NCBI RefSeq assembly: GCF_003287285.1
Contig: NZ_QMIG01000003.1
Location: forward strand, 1 to 64,000
Origin: Phytoactinopolyspora halophila
Lineage (GTDB): Bacteria > Actinomycetota > Actinomycetes > Jiangellales > Jiangellaceae
Reading direction: 5' to 3'
DNA: 64,000 bases
Shown here: positions 63,929 to 64,000 of the stretch, one piece after another
Layout: each line of letters opens with the position of its first letter
Numbering within the stretch: the first letter of the stretch is position 1
Notes under the pieces: generated by a model
The model's input: the letters and a program-made list of their open reading frames with translations, nothing else
Database searches by the model: none
What the model was told of the DNA's origin: nothing
Translations under genes and position numbers: made by a program

Positions 63929-64000
63929 CACCCACCATCCGATGTCAGAAGGCTTTCTCACTTTCTTTGCATTCGAATGGTCGGGTGGCACGCATCGGCG

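Overview
The window is high-GC DNA with frequent GTG starts and many 4-base ATGA/GTGA gene overlaps, typical of an actinomycete (Actinomycetota). An SsgA-family developmental protein, a HemQ-type coproporphyrin-dependent haem route, an LigC/LigD end-joining pair and an actinobacterial cysteine leader peptide point to a morphologically complex, probably sporulating, filamentous actinomycete. The genus cannot be fixed from sequence reading alone. Almost all of it is ordinary chromosomal backbone. No phage, intact insertion sequence or CRISPR array is visible.

Layout. 0.1-5 kb: an AbiEi/nuclease-like gene, a palindrome-rich spacer and aconitase. 4.3-9 kb: a membrane protein, dxs, an AI-2E-type permease and an NAD-dependent epimerase. 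8.9-16.3 kb: fatty-acid beta-oxidation pair fadA-fadB, an AlkD-like repair protein, an FAD oxidoreductase, ribonuclease D and a DUF3000 protein. 16.3-20.7 kb: haem genes hemE, hemY/cgoX and hemQ, with a DUF4349 lipoprotein between. 20.7-26.6 kb: GNAT, GntR and MsrB, then a divergent DNA end-joining locus (LigD polymerase, an unknown partner, LigC), a barstar homologue and a RibD-C reductase. 27.1-33.2 kb: a BMP-type nucleoside ABC importer followed by an IclR regulator.

33.2-41.4 kb is the most distinctive region: a minus-strand cluster of a DmdA/GcvT-like methyltransferase, a divergent MetF, formate-THF ligase, an 844-residue FAD-GcvT demethylase fusion and EtfBA. Together these look like a complete tetrahydrofolate-dependent methyl-stripping module. 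It would move methyl groups from a sulfonium or quaternary-ammonium compound onto THF, oxidise them, send electrons to ETF and recover ATP as formate is released. The substrate is not proven.

41.7-47.6 kb: a stand-alone Smr protein, a secreted M14 carboxypeptidase bracketed by inverted copies of an intergenic repeat, and an assimilatory sulfur operon (sir, a zinc-ribbon mini-protein, cysH, cysG) led by a 28-codon cysteine leader peptide. 47.6-58.8 kb: AidB-like dehydrogenase, RsgA, sirtuin, AlaX, MarR, argG with a clear ARG box, then secreted LVIVD and DUF305 proteins. 59-64 kb: a YefM-YoeB toxin-antitoxin pair, tRNA-Val, an SsgA-family protein with a CRP-type site, a CGNR regulator, pabC-pabB and a Gly-Cys-Val tRNA cluster.

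Superimposed on the genes are several families of intergenic palindromes. One is a long TGATCATG-headed hairpin found three times just behind stop codons. Another is a shorter TGATCATGAAC hairpin found twice. A third is a 27-base inverted repeat found twice. They look like REP-type elements serving as terminators.
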